This document shows, piece after piece, positions 1 through 10,099 of a stretch of DNA of 32,686 bases; position 1 is the stretch's first letter; each line of letters opens with the position of its first letter. The notes beneath the pieces are model-generated. The model saw nothing but the letters and a program-made list of their open reading frames with translations, had not been told where the DNA came from and did no database searches. Source of the DNA: Candidatus Albibeggiatoa sp. nov. BB20 (GTDB lineage Bacteria > Pseudomonadota > Gammaproteobacteria > Beggiatoales > Beggiatoaceae); NCBI GenBank assembly GCA_016744725.1, contig JADGDW010000030.1:1-32686 (forward strand), in the 5' to 3' direction. The position numbers were made by a program, and so were the translations under genes.

Positions 1-20
1 CTATTACTCAATCAGATTTC

Positions 21-93
<73 letters not shown>

Positions 94-191
94 TTCACTT
101 AACGTGAAGACAGCTATTATAGCGATTTACATTTTATTGTCAATAATCTTTTTAACAATCTGTAAATCTTTATTCAATTCAAACGTGCTTC

Positions 192-2165
192 TTAAAACTG
201 CCGCACTGCTTGCTTAAACTGAATAAGCTGTGAAGGTTGCGCATTATACCGAATTTCTAAGTAGAGGCAAGTGATTTTTCTGATTTTTTTCTGATTTTTT
301 AGTTCAATGTGTTCAATGCGATTGGCAAAGTCTTGTGCACCCTCATAAGGCAAGCGTTTTACGCCATACCGAGCAGCAACTTTACGACAAAATTTTAAAT
401 ACCATTTTTGAACTTCATCATATTTATGTTTAGGGCTAAAATACATCCATAAGGCAATCATAAGTAAAATAGTCGCAACACTGGAAACTAAAGCAACAAC
501 CATCTGTTTCCAATGCATAGAACCAAAACCGAGCATTTTTAATAATTGCTGTTGACGTTCAGGCCCATAACCTAACACCCATTGATTCCAGCCATTATTC
601 ATTGCATCCCACACTTGTTGCATTTGTTGCCATGCTTGAACCAAACCTGAATTAGCCCCGAATTCAATACCTAACAAAGGACTATATTCTTGAGGGAGTG
701 CAGTATCAATACCCAGCTCAACCCGTTCAGGTGCAACTGCAGCTGTTGGATCAATTCGTACCCAACCCTGATCTTTTAACCATACTTCCGCCCACGCATG
801 AGCATCACGCTGACGTACAATTAAATAATCACCGAGTGGATTCATTTCACCACCCTGATAACCTGTGACAACTCGCGCAGGAATGCCTGCAGCCCGCATT
901 AATACTACAAATGCTGCTGCATAATGTTCACAAAACCCCTGCTGTGTCTGAAATAAAAATTCGTCCACCGTATCATCAATTAACAGTGGCGGATTTAGCG
1001 TGTAATAAAATGGCTGCTGATTAAAGTAGTTTAAAGCTTGTTTGATAATCTCTTCTTCATCACGGAATTGCTGTCGCCATGTTTGAGCTAAAGCCCGTGC
1101 TTGCTCATGCTTACCTGTAGGCAAACGCAAGGCAATCTGATATTGCTTAGAGTTAATTGACGTTGCTTTATAATCTAAGTAAGAAGTTGCCTTGTAACGG
1201 ATTAATTGCTGTACGGGGAATTTTGCCAAGATTTGGTAATCTTTGGTCATATTACTGATGGATGCGGGTGCTTGTTCAGGAATATCCAGAGCAAATAACC
1301 ATTGTTTATTATGTGGCTCGAGCGTCACCGTATAATGATAAGGTAGGCCTTCACGTTCAAACGGTGCTTGTTGTTTATTTGAAATTTGCGCATGACGGTA
1401 TAAAGCCGTCCATTTTCGTCCATCTGTCCACCATAAAACAGGGCCTCGCCAATAAAGCTGAGATTTTGATGGCATTTCATCATCAAATTTAACCCGAAAC
1501 GCGATTTCATCTGATTGACTTAATTCGCTAATATTACCCATGGTCATGCTGTCACTAAAGCCTGTTCGACTACTGTGTGCATCTTTGGGTAAACTCCAGA
1601 ATGGCCCAGCAATACGTGGAAATAAAATAAACAACACCAACATAATAGGAATGGCTTGGATTAAAATCGTGCTGGCTAATTTAAGTTTTTGTTTCACCTT
1701 GATTACTTGATTTTGATCGTTAAGACTAATCAATGTTGCGGTAATCACCACCATAACCATGGCCATATACAATGCAGTTGGAATTGATTGGGAATATAGA
1801 AAGTTAGTAATAATTAGAAAATAACTGAGAAAACAAACCAGTAGTGCATCACGCAAATTGTGCATTTCTAACATCTTTAAGCCAATCAACACAATAAGCA
1901 GTGAAACGCCCGCATCTCGTCCAAAGAGAGTTTGGTAACTTAAATACACCCCAATAAATGTCAGTAGTGCAATGGCAAAACGTAATATGGGTGGGGGCAA
2001 AGCCTGTTTGTTTTTGGTTAAATAATATCGCCACGTAATAAGTGCAATAAATACAGGGGCAATCCACCAAGCAAGATGAGCAATATGCGGTAAGGTGACT
2101 AAAACTAATGAAAGTAATAGCCATTTTAAAGCGGGTAAGGTGGGATAAAGAGTGCGTTGTTTCAT
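192..2165 (-). CDS. tgpA: TgpA-type transglutaminase-like membrane protein (DUF3488-transglutaminase-DUF4129)
   Basis: Inner-membrane protein with a transglutaminase-like cysteine protease fold facing the periplasm. The N-terminal third has several hydrophobic helices (DUF3488). The transglutaminase core follows, with the triad visible as Cys412 (GFCEHYAA), His456 (RDAHAWAEVW) and Asp472 (RIDPTAA). One more membrane helix precedes a cytoplasmic DUF4129-like tail (PYEGAQDFANR, EIRYNA). The frame stays open to a TTG at 2225, which would add 20 residues. I chose the ATG at 2165 because it puts the first membrane segment about as far from the N-terminus as in TgpA of Pseudomonas; neither start has a clear ribosome-binding site. 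TgpA is known to be essential in P. aeruginosa, but its substrate is unknown. Homologues usually sit beside MoxR and DUF58 genes; here the neighbours are a tRNA and a mechanosensitive channel. Confidence 0.93.
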   Translation of the reverse strand: MKQRTLYPTLPALKWLLLSLVLVTLPHIAHLAWWIAPVFIALITWRYYLTKNKQALPPPILRFAIALLTFIGVYLSYQTLFGRDAGVSLLIVLIGLKMLEMHNLRDALLVCFLSYFLIITNFLYSQSIPTALYMAMVMVVITATLISLNDQNQVIKVKQKLKLASTILIQAIPIMLVLFILFPRIAGPFWSLPKDAHSSRTGFSDSMTMGNISELSQSDEIAFRVKFDDEMPSKSQLYWRGPVLWWTDGRKWTALYRHAQISNKQQAPFEREGLPYHYTVTLEPHNKQWLFALDIPEQAPASISNMTKDYQILAKFPVQQLIRYKATSYLDYKATSINSKQYQIALRLPTGKHEQARALAQTWRQQFRDEEEIIKQALNYFNQQPFYYTLNPPLLIDDTVDEFLFQTQQGFCEHYAAAFVVLMRAAGIPARVVTGYQGGEMNPLGDYLIVRQRDAHAWAEVWLKDQGWVRIDPTAAVAPERVELGIDTALPQEYSPLLGIEFGANSGLVQAWQQMQQVWDAMNNGWNQWVLGYGPERQQQLLKMLGFGSMHWKQMVVALVSSVATILLMIALWMYFSPKHKYDEVQKWYLKFCRKVAARYGVKRLPYEGAQDFANRIEHIELKNQKKIRKITCLYLEIRYNAQPSQLIQFKQAVRQF

Positions 2166-2372
2166 AAGTTCTGATAATTCTAGCGATACTTCGGATAATG
2201 TAGGTAATTGTTCTGGCTTTATCAAGCTATGAATTATGAATATAAGGGGGTCGTTACACTATTTTTATCAAAAATGTTGAAACCCATTATATTGACTATA
2301 GAGTGGGCAATCCTACACAATTACAGGTATAGCATAATTTGAAATGTAGAATCACCCATTTTGAATAATCGG

Positions 2373-5300
2373 TTAAACAGGTTTAGGCTGTAAAAAATGT
2401 CGTGGTTCATCTGTGGTGTGAATTTCACGTTGTGGGAATGGCATCCGAATGCCTGCAACACGGAATCTATCCCAAATTTTCAAATACAATTGAGACTGCA
2501 CTTCCAAACAATTCGCTTGCTGCCAATCAACAAAATATTCAACTCTGAAATTCATCTTATACTCGGAAAATTCAGTCAAATAAATTTGATAAGCAGGGTC
2601 TTGCAACACACCTTCTTGATGATCCAAAATGTCACGCACGATTTTCTCAGCTGTATGCGGATTAGAATCAAAACCAATACCAAAATTAAGTTGAGATTGA
2701 ATAATTTGATTGTCACGTGTCCAGTTGGTAAATGAACCCGAAATTAAATCAGCATTCGGCACAATCACTTCCTTGCCATCATCCGTCCCCATGGTCATAG
2801 AACGAATTCCAATCCGTCGTACCGTGCCATGACTACCGCTCAACGTCACATAATCACCTGTACGCAGTGGACGTTCTACCAGCAATAAAATACCACTTAA
2901 GAAGTTATTCACAATATTCTGCATACCAAAACCGATACCAACACCTAATGCACCCGCAAACACCGTCAATGCCGTTGGATCAATACCCATGACTTTTAGA
3001 GTTGCGAAAAACCCAATCAAAATAACCGCATATTGCACAAACACCGATAAACTATGCCGAATACCTGAGTCAGTAATCCCTGCAAAAATCCACCGATAAC
3101 TGAGGCGATGTGACCAACTCCCTAGCCAAAATACACTCCATACCACAAACACAGCCATAAGAATATTGATGACACGAACCGCATCATTTTCACCTAGATT
3201 CACGAGGGGATAATTCAAAATTTTAGAAATATTGTCACGCACTGCAACATCTGAAGACCAGCCCGTAATCCAAAACAACACTGCGATAGCTGAAGCAATT
3301 AATACAAATGTGGTGATTTTCTGAATCAATGGAATAATATCTTCAGACCATAATTCAGCAAACTGAGCTTGACTGCGTTGTGAACCAGCCGCTTTTATAA
3401 ATTGAATAAAATCATCCGCTAAGCCTTGGACAATCAACCAGCCAACCAGCACTAACATAAGCCAACTGACTTGTTGTGCGACGGTCCAACCTAAACTGAT
3501 ATAACCAATAATGCCCATGATTGATACGGTAAGCACAAATACTTGTAATAAGGTTGCTACTAAATTAACCACCCACATCCAGTAAGTACGTTCTGTACGC
3601 TGCATGAAATACAATATGAGCTGGCGGATTTGTAATAATGGGAAAAGCAATAAACCAAGTAATAACATGAAGACACTATCAATTAAGTCACGCATAGATA
3701 AAGAAAAATTCATTGCGTAACCTTCATATTCGGTATGAACCAGTGATAAGATCAACACCACAATACTCATAAAAAAGATAATCCAGCTTAACTGATGAAA
3801 TACCTTGCGCCGATTTTCTGGTTTAAAGTCCAAATTTGACAGAACTAACCATACAAAGCTAATGGCTAGTTGCATTCCAACCAAGCTAATAATAAATACC
3901 AGCGGCAAAATAACACTCAAATAGGATGGTTGAACAACCCATGCACCTAATAATAATGCGCCTGTCACTGCAAAGGTGATGAAATTGAAATGAATTAATT
4001 GAAACAGTAATAAAAAGCTAAATCCTAGAAAACTAGAGCTATCCGCAGGTTTGAGTTTAGAGCGTGTATAAATCACGCTAATAGTCAACAATAAAATCAA
4101 CCAGCCTGTGATAACCCCTGCTATTTTTATCCACTGTTGTTTCGTTTGGCTATAAAATGCTTGTGCTAAACCATCCCATGAAATTTTAACTTGTTTAAAG
4201 AAATGTTTGGGAATTTCGATGGTTTCTTCATAAATAGTCAGCCATTCAGCTTGATTGTTCGGTAACTTACGCAAACGCAACAATGCCTTAGTCATATTTT
4301 CTTTGTAAGCAGATTCAAATGATTCTAGTAATTTATCACCGTGTTCCTGTAACTCTGGTAATTTAGCTTCAGATTTTTTTATTGTTTGTTCTAATTCATC
4401 TAAAATGGCTTTGGCTTCTTGACTAACCTGTTTATTTACTGTGGCTGCATTTTCGGTACGTTTTTGTAAAATAACTTTCTGTTTATTTAAAACCTCAATT
4501 TTGTTATGCCACAAGTCGCCTAGTTTATGCATATCCACTAGTAGGTCTCTTAATTCTTCCATCCGACTTTGTAAGTTTTCTAACCAATTAGGAGAAAATT
4601 CAGTGGGAGGAGGCGCATCTACCAATAATTGCCATTGCTCAAGTTGCTCTTTGATATGACGTAATTTTAATTGATTAACTACATGTTGCGCTAATTCATT
4701 GGCTTGTTGGATTTTAATTTCTAATAAATGGTGTTGAGATAGATTTTCATCGGTTGCAGATAACTTACTTAATTCCCAGCGTAAATCTGTTGCATGATTA
4801 ATATGTTGCTGTTGTTCAGCCTGCATTTTTTGTTCAAGTTCTTGCTTTTGCCGTTCATGATATAAAGATTCTAATTTATTATGCCATTCCACAGCCGTGA
4901 CCAAGTATTTTTCTCTAATTTCAATCTTGCCCTTAATCACTTCCATATTTTTGATTTGTAACGCTATAATTTTTTGTAAATACTGTACTTTATTTTCTTT
5001 TACAATCACATGTTTATCTTGAAATTCTTGCAATTCAGGCTCAGCAGGTGGTGTTTTGCGTAGCACTTCTAATTTAGCAATTTCATTTTCTGTATATTGT
5101 TGTTCACGTTCTAAATGTGCCTGATTACTTTCAAGTTCCAACTTGAAATTATTGAAATCAACTTCGGTACTGTCTCTATCTAAGCTGGCATCTTCTAGCA
5201 TTTTAGACAAAGTTTCAGCGGTAGCATCCGATGATTTCAATTGCTTGATTTTTTCTGGCATCTCCTCTTTGGCTTTTTTTACATGCTCACGTTCTATAGT

Positions 5301-5957
5301 TAACGATGATTCCGCTTCTGCAACCAATTGTTCACGCTCTTTAATCAACTGCATTTGGTTTATTTCGTATGTTTTGGTAAACCAATCTACAGCCAATAAA
5401 GTTTCTCCCAGATACAAATTAATTTGCGGTGTTAACAAGTCTAATAACTTTTGATTCAATAAATTAGCTTGTTTTTGATTGCTGATAACCGTTGGAATCA
5501 ATTCCAATAAAGGCTTCAATTCTTCAGTCAGTTGCTCAGCAGATAATGCTTGCAATTCGGTTAAACGAGCTTCTAAAGTTTTAATATACTCATTTCTTAG
5601 CTCTATATCTTTTTTAACTTGTTGGCGTTGAAGTAAAAAGTCATTTAAGTGATGGTTGATTTCTTGGCGTTGTTCAACCGCTTGCTGTACTTCATCATCG
5701 CTGAACTCGGTTTTATCTGTGATCGCAGCTAATTGAGTTTTAATTTTTTTTTGTAGCTTAGGTGAGCTTTTGCGGCGTTTTTTGAGTGATGATTGATTAT
5801 CTTTGATGAGTTTCTGCTGGATTTTGTCCCAATCAGGGGTAACTTCCAGTGCGGGTTTAAAAATATCTGCGTCTTGTTGTTCTGAAGTATCAGGTTCTGC
5901 TACAGCAATATTAAGCCATACCAAGCTGAGTAGAATGACGCTAATAAAGTATTTCAT
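2373..5957 (-). CDS. MscK/MscM-type large mechanosensitive channel (MscS family)
   Basis: A 1194-residue MscS-superfamily channel that would release solutes on hypo-osmotic shock. Residues 1-20 form a signal peptide (hydrophobic run ending NIAVA). Residues of about 25-600 are charged, Gln/Glu/Lys-rich and coiled-coil-like, the periplasmic domain of MscK/MscM. Multiple membrane helices fill about 610-990. The pore helix and MscS beta domain follow: a Gly/Ala-rich LGVGIGFGMQN near 1005, then VNNFLSG and LLVERPLRTGD. The length fits E. coli MscK (1120) and MscM (1107), but I cannot say which subtype this is. The start is well supported, with GAGGGG about 7 bases before the ATG. The 188-bp gap upstream separates it from holA. 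Confidence 0.93.
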   Translation of the reverse strand: MKYFISVILLSLVWLNIAVAEPDTSEQQDADIFKPALEVTPDWDKIQQKLIKDNQSSLKKRRKSSPKLQKKIKTQLAAITDKTEFSDDEVQQAVEQRQEINHHLNDFLLQRQQVKKDIELRNEYIKTLEARLTELQALSAEQLTEELKPLLELIPTVISNQKQANLLNQKLLDLLTPQINLYLGETLLAVDWFTKTYEINQMQLIKEREQLVAEAESSLTIEREHVKKAKEEMPEKIKQLKSSDATAETLSKMLEDASLDRDSTEVDFNNFKLELESNQAHLEREQQYTENEIAKLEVLRKTPPAEPELQEFQDKHVIVKENKVQYLQKIIALQIKNMEVIKGKIEIREKYLVTAVEWHNKLESLYHERQKQELEQKMQAEQQQHINHATDLRWELSKLSATDENLSQHHLLEIKIQQANELAQHVVNQLKLRHIKEQLEQWQLLVDAPPPTEFSPNWLENLQSRMEELRDLLVDMHKLGDLWHNKIEVLNKQKVILQKRTENAATVNKQVSQEAKAILDELEQTIKKSEAKLPELQEHGDKLLESFESAYKENMTKALLRLRKLPNNQAEWLTIYEETIEIPKHFFKQVKISWDGLAQAFYSQTKQQWIKIAGVITGWLILLLTISVIYTRSKLKPADSSSFLGFSFLLLFQLIHFNFITFAVTGALLLGAWVVQPSYLSVILPLVFIISLVGMQLAISFVWLVLSNLDFKPENRRKVFHQLSWIIFFMSIVVLILSLVHTEYEGYAMNFSLSMRDLIDSVFMLLLGLLLFPLLQIRQLILYFMQRTERTYWMWVVNLVATLLQVFVLTVSIMGIIGYISLGWTVAQQVSWLMLVLVGWLIVQGLADDFIQFIKAAGSQRSQAQFAELWSEDIIPLIQKITTFVLIASAIAVLFWITGWSSDVAVRDNISKILNYPLVNLGENDAVRVINILMAVFVVWSVFWLGSWSHRLSYRWIFAGITDSGIRHSLSVFVQYAVILIGFFATLKVMGIDPTALTVFAGALGVGIGFGMQNIVNNFLSGILLLVERPLRTGDYVTLSGSHGTVRRIGIRSMTMGTDDGKEVIVPNADLISGSFTNWTRDNQIIQSQLNFGIGFDSNPHTAEKIVRDILDHQEGVLQDPAYQIYLTEFSEYKMNFRVEYFVDWQQANCLEVQSQLYLKIWDRFRVAGIRMPFPQREIHTTDEPRHFLQPKPV

Positions 5958-6145
5958 GACTAGCCCCTCGAAATTTTATTGAGTTTATCATAGCATATTT
6001 GGATTTGGCTCAACACGATTCTGTTGAGTTTAGCTTAAAGGTGATGGATTATGATTTTGCACATATATTGTTGATTTTAAATGGCATTAATTGGGTGGGG
6101 GTTGCTTTCACCAAGATAACTTATGTGTGAAAATAGGACTGAATA

Positions 6146-7162
6146 TTAAACTTGTTTAATACCCGCGACTTGCACTGCTAATTTGAGTAATTCATCCCAA
6201 ACATTTCCCATTGCCATGCCTTTAATAATGCGGTCAATTTGGGCAGTTTGTTTAAGAAAATAATGCCATTTGTGTAAAGAATGACGTTTAATTGCGGTTT
6301 TAACCAAGTTTTGGCGATTATTCCAAATACGGTATTTACGGAAGACTTGGTCTGGTGTTTGTCCATTTTGTAGAGCATAAGCAATCTGGGCTAAATTTCT
6401 AATTTCTCTATCCAACGCCCAAGTAATTAAAACGGGTTCAAATCCTTCAGCCCGTAAACCATTGAGTTGACGCACACTGCGTTTGATATTACCTGATAGA
6501 ATAGTATCAACCCAATCAAAGATTTCAAACCGAGCATTATCAGCAACAGTTTCCATAACTTGAGACAATTCAATTTTGCCTTCGCCGTACAATAATTTAA
6601 GCTTTTCAATCTCTTGAGAACACGCAAGCAAATGGCCTTCCGAACGTTCTGCAATAAAATGGGCAATTTCTTGATTGGCCTTCAAACCGTGTTGACGCAA
6701 ACGCTGACCTACCCAATCTGGTAGGCTTTTCGCGTCAATAGGCCATACTTGGATAATGACACCCGCTTTATCTAATGCAGTAAACCACTTGCTTTTTTGT
6801 TTGCTTGAGTCAATTTTATCCGCTGTAATAAGCAATACTGTATCTGCTGGTGGTTGTTGCAGATAGGCCAGCAATGCTTTTGCCCCATCATTGCCTAAAG
6901 ATTTATTACCTAATCGCAGCTCAATCAAACGTTGTTGCGCAAATAGTGATAGATTGTTGGCCTCATCAATCAGGCTATTCCAATTAAAGTTTTTCTCTAC
7001 GGTGAGAATGACCCGCTCAGAAAAACCCTTTTGGCGAGCAAATTGGCGAATGGCATCACCACATTCCATCATTTGTAATGGCTCATCCCCTGTTAAGAGA
7101 AATATGGAAGATAGGCCATGTTGTTGTAAATGCGGATTAAGTTGGGCTGCTTTTAACTTCAT
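6146..7162 (-). CDS. holA: DNA polymerase III, delta subunit
   Basis: Clamp-loader delta subunit, which opens the beta sliding clamp during replication. The 338 residues match the family length. The N-terminus has the characteristic FLLTGDEPLQMMECGDAIR segment (about 22-40), followed by the AAA+-like fold without a working Walker A motif. The middle holds the conserved EGHLLACSQEIEKL stretch and the C-terminus the collar-domain GNVWDELLKLA. holA usually follows lptE; here it follows a small CZB-domain gene with only 6 bases between stop and start, so the two are probably cotranscribed and may be translationally coupled. The upstream SD is weak, which fits coupling. Confidence 0.95.
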   Translation of the reverse strand: MKLKAAQLNPHLQQHGLSSIFLLTGDEPLQMMECGDAIRQFARQKGFSERVILTVEKNFNWNSLIDEANNLSLFAQQRLIELRLGNKSLGNDGAKALLAYLQQPPADTVLLITADKIDSSKQKSKWFTALDKAGVIIQVWPIDAKSLPDWVGQRLRQHGLKANQEIAHFIAERSEGHLLACSQEIEKLKLLYGEGKIELSQVMETVADNARFEIFDWVDTILSGNIKRSVRQLNGLRAEGFEPVLITWALDREIRNLAQIAYALQNGQTPDQVFRKYRIWNNRQNLVKTAIKRHSLHKWHYFLKQTAQIDRIIKGMAMGNVWDELLKLAVQVAGIKQV

Positions 7163-7168
7163 AATAGG

Positions 7169-7528
7169 TTAAGAAACACGATCCAGTTCTAATAGTTTGC
7201 TGGTCAATTCAGCAGAAATGCCATACATTCGGGTCATTGCCATTTGTGCGCCTAAATTGTCTCCACTACCTTTTTTAGTTAAAGCTTCATTTCCGAGCTT
7301 GTGGAACTGGTCATGAATATCAAACATGGACTCAAAAACTTCACGAGCTTTGGGGTTATGTAGTTGCCCAATTTCCTGTTTGCCATCACCATACATCCAT
7401 TTTCCTAATTCACAACTATGCGCATCAGTACCTGTAAAATTGTTTTCACCTTTCAGAGCTGAATCCAACTCTTTTAAGTAATGAATATGATCATTTAGGC
7501 GTTTCATAAAAAAGGTTTTGCTTGTCAT
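7169..7528 (-). CDS. Stand-alone CZB (chemoreceptor zinc-binding) domain protein
   Basis: A 119-residue soluble protein consisting of little more than a CZB domain. The zinc-ligand pattern is visible: His14 or His16 in NDHIHYLKEL, His37/Cys39 in AHSCELGKWMYG, and His72 plus His76 in IHDQFHKLGNEAL. CZB domains usually sit at the end of chemoreceptors or diguanylate cyclases and sense zinc or oxidants such as HOCl through the Cys; this one has no partner domain. I moved the start from the upstream in-frame ATG at 7609 to 7528 because CAGGAGA lies about 8 bases before this ATG and homology begins here. It is the first gene of a short unit with holA. Its function beyond zinc or redox sensing is unknown. 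Confidence 0.85.
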   Translation of the reverse strand: MTSKTFFMKRLNDHIHYLKELDSALKGENNFTGTDAHSCELGKWMYGDGKQEIGQLHNPKAREVFESMFDIHDQFHKLGNEALTKKGSGDNLGAQMAMTRMYGISAELTSKLLELDRVS

Positions 7529-7801
7529 TATACGGTCTCCTGATACCATCTCATTATTTTTATACTGTACTAAATAAAGCTTATCATGTTTTAGTCTTAA
7601 AGTTTGCAAGTGGATGATATTTTTTATGTAACTTAAATTATTTAAATTGGTTTTATATACTCTTTATTCAGAATTAATACATGTTTCTTTAATTATATCG
7701 GCATAGAGTTTGAATCTGAGTAGTCATTGACAGATTTTTAGTAAATGACAATAATTTTAAGTCATTATATTTTATTAACAGGCGACTAGGTAAGGGTGGC
7801 T

Positions 7802-10036
7802 ATGCTTTATTTAAAAAATATATCAATTAAGAATAAGTTACGCGCCATCATTGTATTGACCACGACCTTAATCGCATTGGTGGCTACCAGTATCTTTATT
7901 GTTACAGATACTCTAAATCTACGTAAAGTCAAGATAGCAGACTCATTTGTATTAGCAGAAATCATGGCAAATCAAAATATTTCTAGCCTACTATTTAATG
8001 AAAAAGCCAAAGCAAATAAAAATTTAACCGCGTTGCAGGCAAATCAACAAATTATTGAAGCTTATATTTTTGATTATCAGGGTGATAAATTTGCCAGTTA
8101 TACAAAGATAGGTAAGGATTTGACCGTTGTAACAAGATCAGTATCACTAACAGATTATTACCACGCGTTGAGTGGGCACACACGAATACAAGATGGTTAT
8201 TTTTTCAAAGGCTATCAATTACATGTTTTCAAAGGAATAATATTAGAAGATGAATATATCGGCACTATTTATATACAAACAGATTTAGAGCAAATGCGTC
8301 ATTACCTGTACCAAGCAATCGCTATTGTCTTATTTGTTATGTTTGCCTCGTTTTTAACCTCTCTCATTTTGGCCTCATATTTTGAAAAATTGATTACCCA
8401 GCCAATTCACAATTTACTCAATGCAACCCGTGAAGTATCTAAATATAAAGTGTATTCAGTCAGGGCTGAAGCGGTTGGAAATGATGAGTTAGGTATGTTA
8501 ACCAAAGAATTTAATACGATGCTGGAGCAAGTGGAACAGCGTAGCATTCAGCTTAATTTATACCGTGACCATCTGGCTGAAATGGTAAAAGAGCGAACCA
8601 AAGCCTTAACCGAACGCACTCAGGAATTGGTTGAAGCCCGCGATCAAGCCATGGCAGCGAATAAAGCCAAAGATACTTTTTTAGCCAATATGAGTCATGA
8701 GCTGCGCACACCATTGAATGCCATTTTGGGCTATACACAGATTATGGGGCGCAATAAATCTTTATCTGCTGAACAAAATGAGGGGCTTAAAATCATCCGA
8801 CAAAGTGGTGAATATTTATTGACCTTGATTTGCGATATTTTAGATTTATCCAAAATCCAAGCAGGCAGAGTTGATTTTCATCCCAATGATTTTGATTTAA
8901 ACAGCTTTTTAACCAATATGGCAGATTTATTTAAAGTACGTGCAGATCAAAAGGGATTGCAGTTCAAGTATGAATTTGCTGAAACTTTACCCAATGTGGT
9001 GCAAACTGATGAAAAACGTTTGCGCCAAGTTTTAATTAATCTGATTGGTAATGCGCTGAAATTTACTAATACAGGGGAAGTGCGGTTTTTTGTCACCAAT
9101 GATGGAGACAAGATTGAGTTTAGAATTGAAGATACTGGGATTGGTATTAAGGCCTTGGCATTAAACGAGATTTTCGAGCCATTTCAGCGTATTGGAGAAC
9201 AAGAGTATCAATATGAAGGCACGGGTTTAGGCTTAGCAATTACAAAGACCTTGGTTGATATTATGGGTGGTGCATTACAGGCACGCAGTGAAATTAATCA
9301 AGGTAGCTGTTTTTGGTTTTATTTAGAACTGCCTGAAACGAGTGCTGAGATTAAACCAAACAAATCAATCGAGCTGTGTGCTGGTGAAAATACCCAATAT
9401 TCGGTTTTAATCGTAGATGATAAATCCGAGAATCGTTCTATGTTGGTTAAATTATTAGAGCCACTGCATTTTCAGATTCTACAAGCCAGCAATGGTTATG
9501 AAGGCTTAGACCAAGTAGATGAATTGCATCCAGATTTGGTGATTACCGATTTAATGATGCCTGTGATGGATGGCTTTGATATGGCACGCGAAATCCGTAA
9601 ACGCGATGAGATTAAACATACTCCAATTATTGCAACGTCCGCTAGTGTGTTTGAGCAACATCAATTAGCCAGTATTGAAGCAGGTTGTAATCTGTTTTTA
9701 CCTAAACCGATTCGAGAGCAAGAGCTGATTCAAGCAATTTCACAATATTTAGAATTAGCATGGTTGGATACAGTGAATTTACAATCTGAGCTGGCTCAGT
9801 CGAGCAATGAAATCAGCCCTCAATTTATTAGTATAGAACAAGCGAATACTATTCATGAATTGGCCGCTGTTGGTGATATTGATGCGATTGTGGATTATAT
9901 GCAGAGATTAAAACAAGATAATCCAACGAACAAAGAGTTGTATACACAAATCACAGAATTAGCTGATAACTTCGACATTGATGCAATCCGAGATATGGTT
10001 AAGCCCTTTATGACTGAGGATTGCTGTATAAACTAG
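7802..10036 (+). CDS. Hybrid sensor histidine kinase with C-terminal receiver domain
   Basis: Membrane-bound sensor kinase. Domains in order: a first membrane helix (about 12-35); a periplasmic CHASE8-like sensor (ANQNISSLLF, about 50-160); a second helix (about 168-195); HAMP (about 195-250, GNDELGMLTKEFNTM); a short coiled coil; HisKA with phospho-acceptor His299 in NMSHELRTPLNAILGYTQ; HATPase with N box (INLIGNALKFTNTG) and G boxes (DTGIGI, EGTGLGLAI); and a REC domain with Asp583 (VITDLMMPVMDGFD) and a conserved KPI. About 80 residues follow with no clear HPt histidine. An in-frame GTG at 7796 is possible, but TAAGG is correctly spaced for the ATG at 7802. No separate response regulator lies nearby, so output may pass to an unlinked HPt/regulator. 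The stimulus is unknown. Confidence 0.93.
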   Translation: MLYLKNISIKNKLRAIIVLTTTLIALVATSIFIVTDTLNLRKVKIADSFVLAEIMANQNISSLLFNEKAKANKNLTALQANQQIIEAYIFDYQGDKFASYTKIGKDLTVVTRSVSLTDYYHALSGHTRIQDGYFFKGYQLHVFKGIILEDEYIGTIYIQTDLEQMRHYLYQAIAIVLFVMFASFLTSLILASYFEKLITQPIHNLLNATREVSKYKVYSVRAEAVGNDELGMLTKEFNTMLEQVEQRSIQLNLYRDHLAEMVKERTKALTERTQELVEARDQAMAANKAKDTFLANMSHELRTPLNAILGYTQIMGRNKSLSAEQNEGLKIIRQSGEYLLTLICDILDLSKIQAGRVDFHPNDFDLNSFLTNMADLFKVRADQKGLQFKYEFAETLPNVVQTDEKRLRQVLINLIGNALKFTNTGEVRFFVTNDGDKIEFRIEDTGIGIKALALNEIFEPFQRIGEQEYQYEGTGLGLAITKTLVDIMGGALQARSEINQGSCFWFYLELPETSAEIKPNKSIELCAGENTQYSVLIVDDKSENRSMLVKLLEPLHFQILQASNGYEGLDQVDELHPDLVITDLMMPVMDGFDMAREIRKRDEIKHTPIIATSASVFEQHQLASIEAGCNLFLPKPIREQELIQAISQYLELAWLDTVNLQSELAQSSNEISPQFISIEQANTIHELAAVGDIDAIVDYMQRLKQDNPTNKELYTQITELADNFDIDAIRDMVKPFMTEDCCIN

Positions 10037-10099
10037 TTTTCTTAGCTATCGATAGACTGTGCTAAAATCATGACCCGTTAAATCGCACGATTGAAAATC

